Below, piece by piece: positions 1 to 7,548 of a stretch of DNA of 64,000 bases (position 1 is its first letter; every line of letters starts with the position of its first letter). A program made the position numbers and the translations under genes. This DNA is from Noviherbaspirillum autotrophicum. Its GTDB lineage: Bacteria > Pseudomonadota > Gammaproteobacteria > Burkholderiales > Burkholderiaceae_D. A model generated the notes under the pieces. The model saw nothing but the letters and a program-made list of their open reading frames with translations. It did not search any database and had not been told where the DNA came from. The DNA lies in assembly GCF_000818395.1 (NCBI RefSeq), contig NZ_JWJG01000028.1, forward strand, positions 546,853 to 610,852, written 5' to 3'.

Positions 1-1656
1 GATTTGATACCGAACGTCGTGCTGGAGCGCCCGCGCGATCCGTCGCACGGCGACATCGCCTGCAACATCGCCATGCAGCTGGCCAAGCCGCTGAAAAAGA
101 ATCCGCGCGAACTGGCGCAGGCGATCGTCGCCTCGATCCTCGCCAACAAGGGGGCGCTGATCGACACGGCTGACATCGCCGGCCCCGGCTTCATCAATCT
201 GCGCGTCGCCGCTGCCGCCAAGCAGGCAGTGGTGCAGGCGATCCTGTCCGAAGGCGCGCGTTTCGGCCAAGGCACGGCCGGCGCCGGCAAGAAAGTGATG
301 GTCGAATTCGTGTCGGCCAACCCGACCGGACCCTTGCACGTCGGCCATGGCCGCCAAGGCGCATTGGGCGACGCGCTGTCGTCGTTGCTGGAAGTGCAAG
401 GCTACGACGTCACGCGCGAGTTCTATTACAACGATGCCGGCGCCCAGATCGGCAATCTGGCGTACTCGGTGCAGGCGCGCGCGCGCGGCTTGAAGCCGGG
501 CGACGAGCACTGGCCGGAGTCGGCCTACAACGGCGACTACATCGCCGACATCGCCGCCGACTTCCTGGCGAAGAAAACCGTATCCGCCAGTGACGGCGCG
601 CCGGTCACCGCCAGCGGCGACCCCAACGACCTCGAATCGATCCGCATGTTCGCGGTTGCCTACCTGCGCCACGAGCAGGACCTCGATTTGCAGGCGTTTG
701 GCGTTAAGTTCGACAACTACTACCTCGAATCCTCGCTGTATCACGACGGCAAGGTGGAAGCGGCGGTGCAGGCATTGGTCAAAGCCGGCAAGACCTACGA
801 GCTGGACGGCGCGCTGTGGCTGAAGACCACCGAGTACGGCGACGACAAGGACCGCGTGATGAAGAAGTCCGACGGCTCCTACACCTATTTCGTGCCGGAC
901 GTCGCCTACCACATCACCAAGTGGCAGCGCGGCTTTGCCAAGGCGATCAACGTGCAGGGCAGCGACCACCACGGCACGATTGCGCGCGTGCGCGCCGGCC
1001 TGCAGGCAGTCGGCGTGGGCATCCCGCAAGGCTTCCCCGACTACGTGTTGCACAAGATGGTGACCGTGATGAAGAACGGCGAGGAAGTGAAGATTTCCAA
1101 GCGTGCCGGCTCGTATGTCACCGTGCGCGACTTGATCGAATGGTCGGCGGGGGACGCCAAGAATGAAAGCGGCGAGCGCGACATCACGCGCGGGCGCGAC
1201 GCCGTGCGCTTCTTCCTCATTTCGCGCAAGGCCGACACCGAATTCACGTTCGATGTCGATCTGGCCTTGTCGCAATCCGACGAGAACCCGGTGTATTACG
1301 TGCAGTACGCCCATGCGCGCATCTGCTCGGTGCTGGCGCAATGGGGCGGAGACGAAAACACGGTGAATCATGTCGACTTGTCACCACTGACTTCGCCGCG
1401 CGAAGCCGCGCTGTTGGCCAAGCTGGCCGAATATCCGGAAATGCTGCAGAAAGCACTCGACGAACTCGGTCCGCATCAGGTAGCGTTCTATCTGCGCGAC
1501 CTGGCCGGCGAGCTGCACAGCTATTACAACGCCGAACGGGTTTTGGTCGACGATGCGTCCACCAAAATGGCGCGTCTGGCGTTATTGTGTGCGACACGCC
1601 AGGTATTGCGTAACGGTTTGGCGCTGATCGGCGTATCGGCACCGTCAAGAATGTAG
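1..1656 (+). CDS. argS: arginyl-tRNA synthetase, 5' end cut by the window
   Basis: Class I aminoacyl-tRNA synthetase that charges tRNA-Arg with arginine in the cytoplasm. The visible part is 551 residues, and the reading frame is open from base 1, so a few tens of N-terminal residues lie outside. The class I signature HVGH (bases 337-348, within [15 protein letters not shown]) and the KMSKS-like KISKRAG (about 1090-1110) are both present. The C-terminal DALR-type anticodon-binding region ([13 protein letters not shown] onward) runs to the usual ending GVSAPSRM. The stop lies 6 bases before the next gene, so argS probably leads an operon with the SPOR and dsbA genes. Identification is secure; only the start is unseen. 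Confidence 0.97.
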   Translation, partial: DLIPNVVLERPRDPSHGDIACNIAMQLAKPLKKNPRELAQAIVASILANKGALIDTADIAGPGFINLRVAAAAKQAVVQAILSEGARFGQGTAGAGKKVMVEFVSANPTGPLHVGHGRQGALGDALSSLLEVQGYDVTREFYYNDAGAQIGNLAYSVQARARGLKPGDEHWPESAYNGDYIADIAADFLAKKTVSASDGAPVTASGDPNDLESIRMFAVAYLRHEQDLDLQAFGVKFDNYYLESSLYHDGKVEAAVQALVKAGKTYELDGALWLKTTEYGDDKDRVMKKSDGSYTYFVPDVAYHITKWQRGFAKAINVQGSDHHGTIARVRAGLQAVGVGIPQGFPDYVLHKMVTVMKNGEEVKISKRAGSYVTVRDLIEWSAGDAKNESGERDITRGRDAVRFFLISRKADTEFTFDVDLALSQSDENPVYYVQYAHARICSVLAQWGGDENTVNHVDLSPLTSPREAALLAKLAEYPEMLQKALDELGPHQVAFYLRDLAGELHSYYNAERVLVDDASTKMARLALLCATRQVLRNGLALIGVSAPSRM

Positions 1657-1662
1657 GAAAGT

Positions 1663-2379
1663 ATGCAAAATCTGCAAAATCTGAAACGGCAGCAAGGCGG
1701 GACCATCCTCGGCATCATCATCGGTTTAGTTATCGGCTTGGGCATCGCCTTGGCGGTAGCCATGACGATCAACAAGACACCGATGCCGTTCGTCGACAAG
1801 GTGGGCCGGCAAAACAAAGCGGATTCGTCGCCGGCCCAAATTTCCGACCTGAACAAGCCGCTGTACGGCAACAAGGCGGCGGCCAAGGCGGCGGCCAAGG
1901 CGGCGGCCAAGGAATTCGTCAAGGAGCCGGCGGAAGTTGTCCAGGTAACTGCTACCGCCCAGCCGGCTGATGCCAAGGCCGACGGCAAGGACAACAAGGC
2001 GCCCGTGGTCGATCTGGCCACCCTGGTGGACAAGTTGAAAAAGCCGGAAGGCAAGCCTGCCGACGCCAAGGCTGACGTCAAGGCGGATGCCAAGGCCACC
2101 GATGCCACCGTCAAGGAAGCCGCCGCCAAGAGCGACGACAAGTGGAACTATTATCTGCAGGCGGGCGCGTTCCGCGATCAGTCCGAGGCGGAAGCGCTGC
2201 GCGGCAAGCTGGCGCTGATGGGCGTCGAGGCGCGCGTGTCGGAACGCCCGTCCGAGAACGGCGTGCTGTACCGGGTGCGGGTCGGTCCGTACGGGCAGAT
2301 CGATGCCATGAACAAGGTACGCGGCAAGTTGACTGACAATGGTGTCGATGCGGCGGTGGTGCGCATCGCGAAGAACTAA
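1663..2379 (+). CDS. SPOR-domain (FtsN-like) inner-membrane protein
   Basis: A 238-residue bitopic protein likely acting at the division septum by binding denuded peptidoglycan. It has a short cytoplasmic N-terminus, one membrane segment (about residues 14-38, Gly/Ile/Leu-rich), a long Ala/Lys/Asp-rich periplasmic linker (about 60-155) and a C-terminal SPOR domain (about 158-238, starting WNYYLQAGAF and including YRVRVGPY). The linker contains a tandem KAAA repeat encoded by a 12-bp DNA repeat. It starts 6 bases after argS and is followed 17 bases later by dsbA, an arrangement I recall as common in Burkholderiales. FtsN itself is one candidate; the family has several SPOR paralogues, so I assign no symbol. 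Confidence 0.9.
   Translation: MQNLQNLKRQQGGTILGIIIGLVIGLGIALAVAMTINKTPMPFVDKVGRQNKADSSPAQISDLNKPLYGNKAAAKAAAKAAAKEFVKEPAEVVQVTATAQPADAKADGKDNKAPVVDLATLVDKLKKPEGKPADAKADVKADAKATDATVKEAAAKSDDKWNYYLQAGAFRDQSEAEALRGKLALMGVEARVSERPSENGVLYRVRVGPYGQIDAMNKVRGKLTDNGVDAAVVRIAKN
1873..1908 (+). repeat. three tandem 12-bp repeats inside the SPOR gene
   Basis: Three perfect copies of AAGGCGGCGGCC in frame, followed by a partial fourth (AAGG), encode the Ala/Lys part of the periplasmic linker. Because the unit is 12 bp, slippage would change linker length without breaking the frame. Confidence 0.9.
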
Positions 2380-2396
2380 CCAATCAAAGGAACACT

Positions 2397-3110
2397 ATGC
2401 GTTTTCTGAAACATGCACTGGCTGCACTTTCCCTCGGTCTGGTTGCCATTACCGCAAGCGCGGCGCCCGCCAATCCGCAGAACGGCGTCGATTACCGCAC
2501 CCTGAACAAGCCGCAGCAGACCGAATCCGGCAAAAAAGTCGAAGTCACCGAATTCTTCTGGTATTCCTGCCCGCACTGCTTTGCCTTCGAGCCGGACCTC
2601 GAAGCTTGGGTCAAGAAGCAGGGCGACAATATCGCGTTCAAGCGCGTGCCGGTCGCCTTCCGCGATTCGATGGTGCCGGAGCAGAAGCTGTACTACGCGC
2701 TGGAAGCGATGGGCAAGGCGGAGGAAATGCAGAAGCGCATCTTCAATGCGATCCACGTGCAGCGCCTGCCGCTCAACACCGACGCGGCAATCGTCGACTA
2801 CATCGCCAAGCAGGGCATCGACAAGCAGAAGTTCCTCGACGTGTACAACTCGTTCGGCATCCAGAGCAAGGTGCGCCGCGCCGCGCAGCTGCAGCAGGCC
2901 TATGAAATCGACGGCGTGCCGACGATGGCCATCGATGGCCGCTTCCTGACCTCGCCGTCGATCGTGTCGGCTTCCCTGGGCAACGTGTCCGAGCCGGCGC
3001 TGGCCGCCGGCACGCTGCAGGTGATGGATTGGCTGGTGGCGAAGGTGGCCAAGGAAAAGGCGCCGCACGCAGCCCCGGCCGCGAAAGCAGCGCCCGCCAA
3101 GAGCAAGTAA
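2397..3110 (+). CDS. dsbA: periplasmic thiol:disulfide oxidoreductase DsbA
   Basis: Introduces disulfide bonds into secreted proteins in the periplasm. The 237-residue product has a signal peptide (MRFLKHALAALSLGL..., likely cut after ASA near residue 22), a thioredoxin-fold active site CPHC (Cys58-Cys61, within FFWYSCPHCFAF) and a cis-Pro loop (DGVPTMAI). The last ~15 residues are an Ala/Pro/Lys-rich tail beyond the fold. An AAAGGA ribosome site lies about 6 bases before the ATG. It sits 17 bases after the SPOR gene and is followed by an intrinsic terminator, so it probably closes the argS-SPOR-dsbA unit. A DsbA rather than DsbC/G assignment fits the size and the CPHC motif. Confidence 0.95.
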   Translation: MRFLKHALAALSLGLVAITASAAPANPQNGVDYRTLNKPQQTESGKKVEVTEFFWYSCPHCFAFEPDLEAWVKKQGDNIAFKRVPVAFRDSMVPEQKLYYALEAMGKAEEMQKRIFNAIHVQRLPLNTDAAIVDYIAKQGIDKQKFLDVYNSFGIQSKVRRAAQLQQAYEIDGVPTMAIDGRFLTSPSIVSASLGNVSEPALAAGTLQVMDWLVAKVAKEKAPHAAPAAKAAPAKSK

Positions 3111-3128
3111 CACGGCGCCAGGCATCGC

Positions 3129-3163
3129 AAGTCCGCCACTCGCAAGAGGGCGGACTTTTTTTT
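3129..3163 (+). terminator. intrinsic terminator after dsbA
   Basis: A 9-bp perfect stem (AAGTCCGCC at 3129-3137, GGCGGACTT at 3149-3157) is extended by CTC/GAG closing a GCAA loop. It is followed directly by a run of T's (3156-3163). It lies 18 bases after the dsbA stop. Confidence 0.9.
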
Positions 3164-3219
3164 CGGCTACACTTGCCGCGCAGCCTGGCTGCACTGGAAC
3201 TTCGTTTGATCGGGAAAGT

Positions 3220-3999
3220 ATGAAACGCGTATTCATTACCGGCGCCTCCAGCGGCATCGGCGCCGCGCTGGCGCAGCGCTATGCGGCACAAGGCGCGGTG
3301 CTCGGCTTGGTCGCGCGTCGGCAGGCCTTGCTGGAACAGCTCAAGGCCAGCCTGCCGCACCCGCAGCGCCATCGCACCTATGCGCTCGATGTCACCGACC
3401 ACACGGCGCTGGCGGCGGCGGCAGCCGATTTCATCGCCGCCAACGACGGCGCCGATGTGGTGATCGCCAACGCCGGCATTTCGCGCGGGACGCTCACCGA
3501 GCATGCGGAAGACCTGGCGGCGTTCGAACGCATCGTCGCCACCAACGTCACCGCCACGGTGGCGACCTTTGCGCCGTTTGTCGCGGCGATGAAAAAGCAG
3601 GCGCAGGCCGGCAGCCGCGCCTGCCGGCTGGTCGGCATCGCCAGCGTGGCCGGCATTCGCGGCCTGCCCGGCGCCGAAGCCTACAGCGCATCGAAGGCGG
3701 CGGTCATCAGTTATTGCGAATCGCTGCGGGTGGAACTGAAAGCTGCCGGCATCAAGGTGGTCACGATCGCGCCCGGCTACATCGACACGCCGATGACGCG
3801 GGAAAACGCCTATCCGATGCCGTTTCTGATGCCGGTTGAAAAATTTGCGGCGCAGGCGATTGCCGCCATCGATGCCGGCAGCAGTTACCGGGTGATTCCG
3901 TGGCAGATGGGCGTGGTGGCCAAGGCGTTGCGGCTGTTGCCCAATTGCGCGTATGACTTCGCGTTTGCGAAGGCGCCGCACAAGAAGCGCGATCTATGA
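3220..3999 (+). CDS. short-chain dehydrogenase/reductase
   Basis: A 259-residue classical SDR, presumably an NAD(P)-dependent alcohol/ketone oxidoreductase of unknown substrate. The Rossmann signature TGASSGIG is at residues 5-12, an NAG motif (VVIANAGIS) lies mid-chain, and the catalytic YSASK follows a conserved serine (GIASVAG). The segment after the active site (APGYIDTPMT) is typical. The start ATG is preceded by GGGAAAGT. The stop overlaps the next gene by ATGA, so the two are probably co-translated. The substrate cannot be read from the sequence. Confidence 0.9.
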   Translation: MKRVFITGASSGIGAALAQRYAAQGAVLGLVARRQALLEQLKASLPHPQRHRTYALDVTDHTALAAAAADFIAANDGADVVIANAGISRGTLTEHAEDLAAFERIVATNVTATVATFAPFVAAMKKQAQAGSRACRLVGIASVAGIRGLPGAEAYSASKAAVISYCESLRVELKAAGIKVVTIAPGYIDTPMTRENAYPMPFLMPVEKFAAQAIAAIDAGSSYRVIPWQMGVVAKALRLLPNCAYDFAFAKAPHKKRDL

Positions 4000-4787
4000 A
4001 ACTGGTCGACGCCCTCGGCCGCGAACATCATCCGGTCGCGCTGCAGGCCACGCCGCGCATCGTGTCGCTGGTGCCGTCGCTGACCGAGCTGCTGTGCGAC
4101 CTTGGCCTGGCGCATTGCATCGTCGGCCGCACCGGCTTTTGCATCCATCCGCAGGAGGTGGTGGCGGCCATTCCGAAAGTGGGCGGCACCAAGGATGTCA
4201 ACCTCGACAAGATCCGCCGGCTCGCGCCCACCCACCTGCTGGTCAACATCGATGAGAATGAAAAGCCGGTCGTCGAGGCGCTGGCGCAATTCGTTCCGCA
4301 CGTGATCGTCACGCATCCGATGGCGCCGCGCGACAACCTGGCGCTGTATCGCCTGCTCGGCGCGATCTTCCGCGTCGAGCAGCAGGCGCAGCAGCTGTGC
4401 GATGCCTTCGAGCGCGAGTACGCGGCGCTGGTGGCGGCTCCCAAGGGGCGGCTGCAGACCATGTTGTATTGCATCTGGAAAGATCCGTGGATGACGGTAT
4501 CGCGCGACACCTATATCGCCAGCATGATGGCGGAGATCGGCTGGCAATGCTGGCAGGCGCCGGACGCTGCCCGGTATCCCCAATTCGCCTGGTCGGATGC
4601 CTTGGTGAACGCCATCGACGGCGTGCTGCTGTCGAGCGAACCCTACCGGTTTACCGAGGCGCATGCCGATGCGCTGGAAAAGCAGATCGGCAAGCCGGTG
4701 CTGCTGCTGGATGGGGAAATGATGTCGTGGTACGGCAGCCGCGCCATCGGCGGCTTGCGCTACCTGCGCGCACTGGCAGCAGGCTGA
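3996..4787 (+). CDS. BtuF-like helical-backbone metal/cobalamin receptor lacking a signal peptide
   Basis: A 263-residue protein of the TroA/BtuF-like fold that normally serves as the binding component of cobalamin or ferric-siderophore ABC importers. The opening strand-turn PRIVSLVPSLTELLCDLGL and the following VGRTGFC...VGGTKDVNLDKIRRLAPTHLL are the family's characteristic N-lobe. No signal peptide or lipobox precedes them: the chain begins MKLVDALGREHHPV, so the product appears cytoplasmic. It overlaps the SDR gene by 4 bases (ATGA), and no permease or ATPase gene is adjacent. Family membership is solid; ligand and role are unknown. Confidence 0.8.
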   Translation: MKLVDALGREHHPVALQATPRIVSLVPSLTELLCDLGLAHCIVGRTGFCIHPQEVVAAIPKVGGTKDVNLDKIRRLAPTHLLVNIDENEKPVVEALAQFVPHVIVTHPMAPRDNLALYRLLGAIFRVEQQAQQLCDAFEREYAALVAAPKGRLQTMLYCIWKDPWMTVSRDTYIASMMAEIGWQCWQAPDAARYPQFAWSDALVNAIDGVLLSSEPYRFTEAHADALEKQIGKPVLLLDGEMMSWYGSRAIGGLRYLRALAAG

Positions 4788-4790
4788 GGC

Positions 4791-5198
4791 TTACTTCTGC
4801 CGGCTCATGCGCACCAGCATGCGGATGAATTCGCGTGCCAGCGCCTGATGATGCGTATCCAGGCGCTGCAGGTCGGCCAAGAGCTTGACATCGGCGGACT
4901 CGAAGCGCGCCGGGCCGGCCGCGCCTTCCGCTCCCGCTGCCTGTCCGTCTTCGCCGCCGAAACGCAGCCATTCGGCGGGCACGCCAAGCCATTGCGCAAG
5001 CGTGCGCAATTTTTCCTGGGTGGGAATGGCTTCGCCGACCAGCCATTTCCGTGCTGCATGCACAGTAATCGGGCGGCCTTCAAAACGTATATTGAATTCC
5101 CGCGCCAATTGGGTGGGGCTATCCGGGGAATAGTCGGCGTTGCGCAAGGCTTGTTGCAAACGCTCGCTAAAACCTTCTCGTTCAATAGATGGATTCAT
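4791..5198 (-). CDS. HTH transcriptional regulator, phage-repressor-like
   Basis: A 135-residue putative DNA-binding protein. I start at the ATG at 5198 (MNPSIEREGF) because the upstream extension has no family-like content and crosses a palindrome. Residues ~8-75 hold a helix-turn-helix of the Cro/C1 kind (LAREFNIRFEGRPITVHAARKW...EKLRTLAQWLGVPAEWLRFG). A C-terminal helix (LADLQRLDTHHQALAREFIRMLV) could dimerise. It is convergent with the BtuF-like gene, 3 bases between stops. An 8-bp inverted repeat 70 bases upstream of the start is a likely operator. The regulated genes are not evident. Confidence 0.75.
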   Translation of the reverse strand: MNPSIEREGFSERLQQALRNADYSPDSPTQLAREFNIRFEGRPITVHAARKWLVGEAIPTQEKLRTLAQWLGVPAEWLRFGGEDGQAAGAEGAAGPARFESADVKLLADLQRLDTHHQALAREFIRMLVRMSRQK

Positions 5199-5267
5199 TA
5201 TCCGCGCACTATTCCATGTCACGCTTTGACAGTCAGTCTCTGGATGGATGGTACTTTTTGTGACCGA

Positions 5268-5291
5268 ATGTGTTAAGCAAAGGTAACACAT
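5268..5291. promoter_or_regulatory. inverted repeat ATGTGTTA-N8-TAACACAT, candidate operator
   Basis: Perfect 8-bp arms (5268-5275 and 5284-5291) flank an 8-base spacer, 70 bases upstream of the HTH regulator start. The arrangement suits a dimeric regulator binding its own promoter. No other copy was noticed in the window. Binding is inference. Confidence 0.5.
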
Positions 5292-5444
5292 ATCGGCCGA
5301 CCCGCATCAACATTGATCAAGTTTGTGGCGCGGCGGGTGAGTGACGAGCGGCAAGATGGAGTAAACCCGAAGTAATACTCTAGGAAAACCGCACCAGACG
5401 GAAAGGCAAACGCATGCAGCGGCGGCCGCTGCAAGGAAGAAGAC

Positions 5445-5462
5445 AGCCCCGAAAACGGGGCT
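5445..5462 (-). terminator. hairpin after the monooxygenase gene
   Basis: Stem AGCCCCG/CGGGGCT with a 4-base loop lies 9 bases beyond the stop of the leftward monooxygenase gene. On the minus strand it is followed by GTCTTCTTCC, moderately T-rich, so termination is plausible but not strong. Confidence 0.5.
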
Positions 5463-5470
5463 AAAGGGAA

Positions 5471-5791
5471 TTAGATTTCGCCGAACCCGTAATCGCGCTC
5501 GACCCGGGCGATGCGGATCCTGTAGGCGCTGTACCAGTCGCTGCGCCCGCGCTCTTGCGCCAATTGATGTTCGGCGTTCGCTTTCCATGCCCGGATCGCT
5601 TCCGCCGATTCCCAGTACGACACGGTAATGCCGATGCCGTCGCGCACCGATTCCATGCCGAGAAAGCCCGGCTGCTGCGCCGCCAGTTCGGCCATGCGGC
5701 GCGCGGTGTCGGCATAGCCGTTGTCGCCGCTGGTGCGCAGCGAGGTGAAGATCACGGCGTAATAGGGCGGCCTGGGCGTGTCGGCGGGCAT
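5471..5791 (-). CDS. antibiotic-biosynthesis-monooxygenase (ABM) fold protein
   Basis: A 106-residue dimeric alpha/beta-barrel-type protein. The pattern YYAVIFTSLRTS...PGFLGMESVRDG.GITVSYWESAEAIRAWKANAEH is the usual ABM signature; the last part includes the conserved W and the EH. Members are small heme-degrading or quinol-oxidising enzymes, or have no known reaction. It follows the metallo-hydrolase gene by 9 bases on the same strand, so the two are probably one transcript. The biochemical role cannot be deduced. Confidence 0.82.
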   Translation of the reverse strand: MPADTPRPPYYAVIFTSLRTSGDNGYADTARRMAELAAQQPGFLGMESVRDGIGITVSYWESAEAIRAWKANAEHQLAQERGRSDWYSAYRIRIARVERDYGFGEI

Positions 5792-5800
5792 GGCGTTTCC

Positions 5801-6868
5801 TTAACGGTGAGTACGGAATCGAATGATACCGTCCGCGCCGGTTTCGCGGTACAGCACGCCGTCGAACCACAGCTTGTGCAGATGCGCCAGCGCCTCGCCC
5901 ATGGCGAACGTGAGCTGGTGCGCGTCGAGCGCGCGGCGAAACATGATCGGCACGATGTCGGCTGCCGACATCGGCGACGCGCAAGCCTCCACCACTTCGG
6001 CCAGCCGCTCGCGGTGATGCGCGACGAGTTGCCCGATGCGGGTATGCAAGCCGCGAAACGGCTTGCCGTGCGACGGCAGCACCAGCGTATCGGCCGGCAG
6101 GTCGGCGTATTTTTTCAGCGAGTCGAGGTAGAGCTGCACCGGATTGGCTTCCGGTTCGACCGCGAACACCGACACGTTGGTCGAAATGCGCGGCAGCACC
6201 ATGTCGCCGGAAACCAGCACGTTCAGGTCCGCGCAATACAGCGACGCATGTTCCGGCGCATGGCCGAAGCCGGTGATGACGCGCCACTCGTGGCGGCCGA
6301 TGCGAAACGTCTGGCCATCCTGCATGCGGCGGTAGGACGCGGGCACGGCCGGCACCAGCGTCGGGTAGTAGCTCTTGCGGCCCTGCAGCTGCTCGATCAA
6401 CGCCGGGTCCGTCACGCCGTGGCGCTCGAAGTGCGGCAGCATCGCGGTGCCGTCCACGCCCGGCAGCGAGGCCGACATCATGCGCGCAAAGCCGTATTCG
6501 CCGGTGGTCATCCACAGCGGCGCGTTCCAGCGGCTGCACAGCCAGTCGGCGAGTCCGACGTGGTCCGGGTGGCAGTGGGTGGCAATCACGCGCACGATCG
6601 GGTTTGCGGCAAGGCCGTCGGCGAAGACCGACTCCCAGGCCGCGCGCGTGGCATCGTTGGCGATGCCGCAGTCAACCACCGTCCAGCCCGGCCGCGGGCC
6701 GTCGCCGTCGTCGAATTCATCGGCGATCAGCCACAGGTTGATGTGGTCGAGCGCGAACGGCAGGCCCATGCGCAGCCAGTACACGCCCGGCGCGATCTCG
6801 GAGAGCGCGCCCGGCGCGGGCAGCAGGTCGCCGAAGGGGTAATTCAATTGGGATTCCAGCGGATTCAT
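5801..6868 (-). CDS. metallo-beta-lactamase-fold hydrolase
   Basis: A 355-residue member of the MBL superfamily (glyoxalase II-like branch with an added C-terminal domain). The metal-binding THCHPDHVG motif is at about residues 96-104, with further ligands probably in the FGHAPEHASLY and LPSHGKPF segments. The last ~90 residues (PADTLVLPSHGK... to the end) form the small helical/winged domain seen in the LACTB2-like subgroup. It reads away from liuR, with about 140 bp between the starts. The ABM gene follows in the same operon. The substrate is unknown; a thioester or lactone hydrolase is possible. Confidence 0.85.
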   Translation of the reverse strand: MNPLESQLNYPFGDLLPAPGALSEIAPGVYWLRMGLPFALDHINLWLIADEFDDGDGPRPGWTVVDCGIANDATRAAWESVFADGLAANPIVRVIATHCHPDHVGLADWLCSRWNAPLWMTTGEYGFARMMSASLPGVDGTAMLPHFERHGVTDPALIEQLQGRKSYYPTLVPAVPASYRRMQDGQTFRIGRHEWRVITGFGHAPEHASLYCADLNVLVSGDMVLPRISTNVSVFAVEPEANPVQLYLDSLKKYADLPADTLVLPSHGKPFRGLHTRIGQLVAHHRERLAEVVEACASPMSAADIVPIMFRRALDAHQLTFAMGEALAHLHKLWFDGVLYRETGADGIIRFRTHR

Positions 6869-6902
6869 TCAGATCTCGAAAAATCGTTGCAAATCGTGCA
6901 TG

Positions 6903-6956
6903 TTCACATTCCGCGACAGCAGGCTACAATACCGCATCGCTTTACGTTAACGTAAA
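6903..6956 (+). promoter_or_regulatory. liuR promoter with LiuR palindrome
   Basis: A candidate -35 TTCACA (6903-6908), 16-base spacer and -10 TACAAT (6925-6930) precede the perfect 16-bp palindrome TTTACGTTAACGTAAA (6941-6956). The palindrome would overlap the transcription start, which fits autorepression. It lies in the divergent spacer between liuR and the metallo-hydrolase gene. The palindrome is certain; the promoter boxes are my reading. Confidence 0.8.
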
Positions 6957-7011
6957 CTGCAATCGGACCCCCGATTCTAAACACAAACCCCATTTACTGC
7001 TGGCCGACCCC

Positions 7012-7449
7012 ATGCCGACCTACACCATTACCGAACTGGCGCGCGAATTCGACATCACCCCGCGCGCAATCCGCTTCTACGAAGACCAGGGCTTGCTGAG
7101 CCCGGCGCGCGAGGGGGCGGGCGGGCGCACCCGGGTCTACAGCGCGCGCGAACGCACGCGCCTGAAGCTCACCCTGCGCGGCAAGCGGCTCGGCCTGAGC
7201 CTGTCGGAGATCAAGGAACTGGTCGACATGTACGAGTCGCCCAAGGACACCGATGCGCAGTTAAAGCGTTTCCTGGCGGTACTGGCCCAGCACCGCGAAA
7301 CGCTGGAGCGCCAGCGCGAAGACCTGGAAGTCACGCTCGACGAGATTGCCGCGCACGAAGAGGAATGCCTGCGCCTGCTGGCTGCCGACAAGGCCCAAGC
7401 CGCGACCGGCAAAAAGACTGCTGCGGGCAAGCTGGAAGACGCTGCCTGA
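7012..7449 (+). CDS. liuR: MerR-family regulator of leucine/isovalerate catabolism
   Basis: A 145-residue MerR-family DNA-binding protein. The N-terminal winged HTH is clear (YTITELAREFDITPRAIRFYEDQGLL, then GGRTRVYSARERTRLKLTLRGKRLGLSLSEIKELV), followed by a dimerisation coiled coil (about residues 80-125). It lacks the cysteine metal-binding loop of CueR-type members. LiuR proteins are known to repress branched-chain amino acid degradation genes in gamma- and betaproteobacteria. Here the gene lies directly upstream of isovaleryl-CoA dehydrogenase, and palindromes of the expected TTTACG type stand before both genes. The effector is probably an acyl-CoA or acid intermediate, which I infer. 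Confidence 0.93.
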   Translation: MPTYTITELAREFDITPRAIRFYEDQGLLSPAREGAGGRTRVYSARERTRLKLTLRGKRLGLSLSEIKELVDMYESPKDTDAQLKRFLAVLAQHRETLERQREDLEVTLDEIAAHEEECLRLLAADKAQAATGKKTAAGKLEDAA

Positions 7450-7483
7450 CGGTGTTTTTGATGTGAATCGGCTGCTGTTTTAC

Positions 7484-7518
7484 TTTACGTTTACGTAAAC
7501 GTAAATTGGCAGTATTAT
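7484..7518 (+). promoter_or_regulatory. liuA promoter/operator: 22-bp perfect palindrome
   Basis: Bases 7484-7505 form a perfect 22-bp palindrome built from two overlapping 16-bp LiuR-type sites (7484-7499 and 7490-7505, each TTTACG-N4-CGTAAA). A candidate -35 TTTACG (7490-7495) lies inside it and a -10 TATTAT at 7513-7518 follows with a 17-base spacer. Bound regulator would therefore cover the -35 box. The liuA ATG is 30 bases after the -10. Confidence 0.85.
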
Positions 7519-7548
7519 TTGCCCAACTTCCAACAATACGAGGACGAC

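Noticed and set aside
1873-1908. tandem repeat in the SPOR gene as a CRISPR-like array
   Set aside because: No spacers; it is a simple in-frame Ala/Lys-coding repeat.
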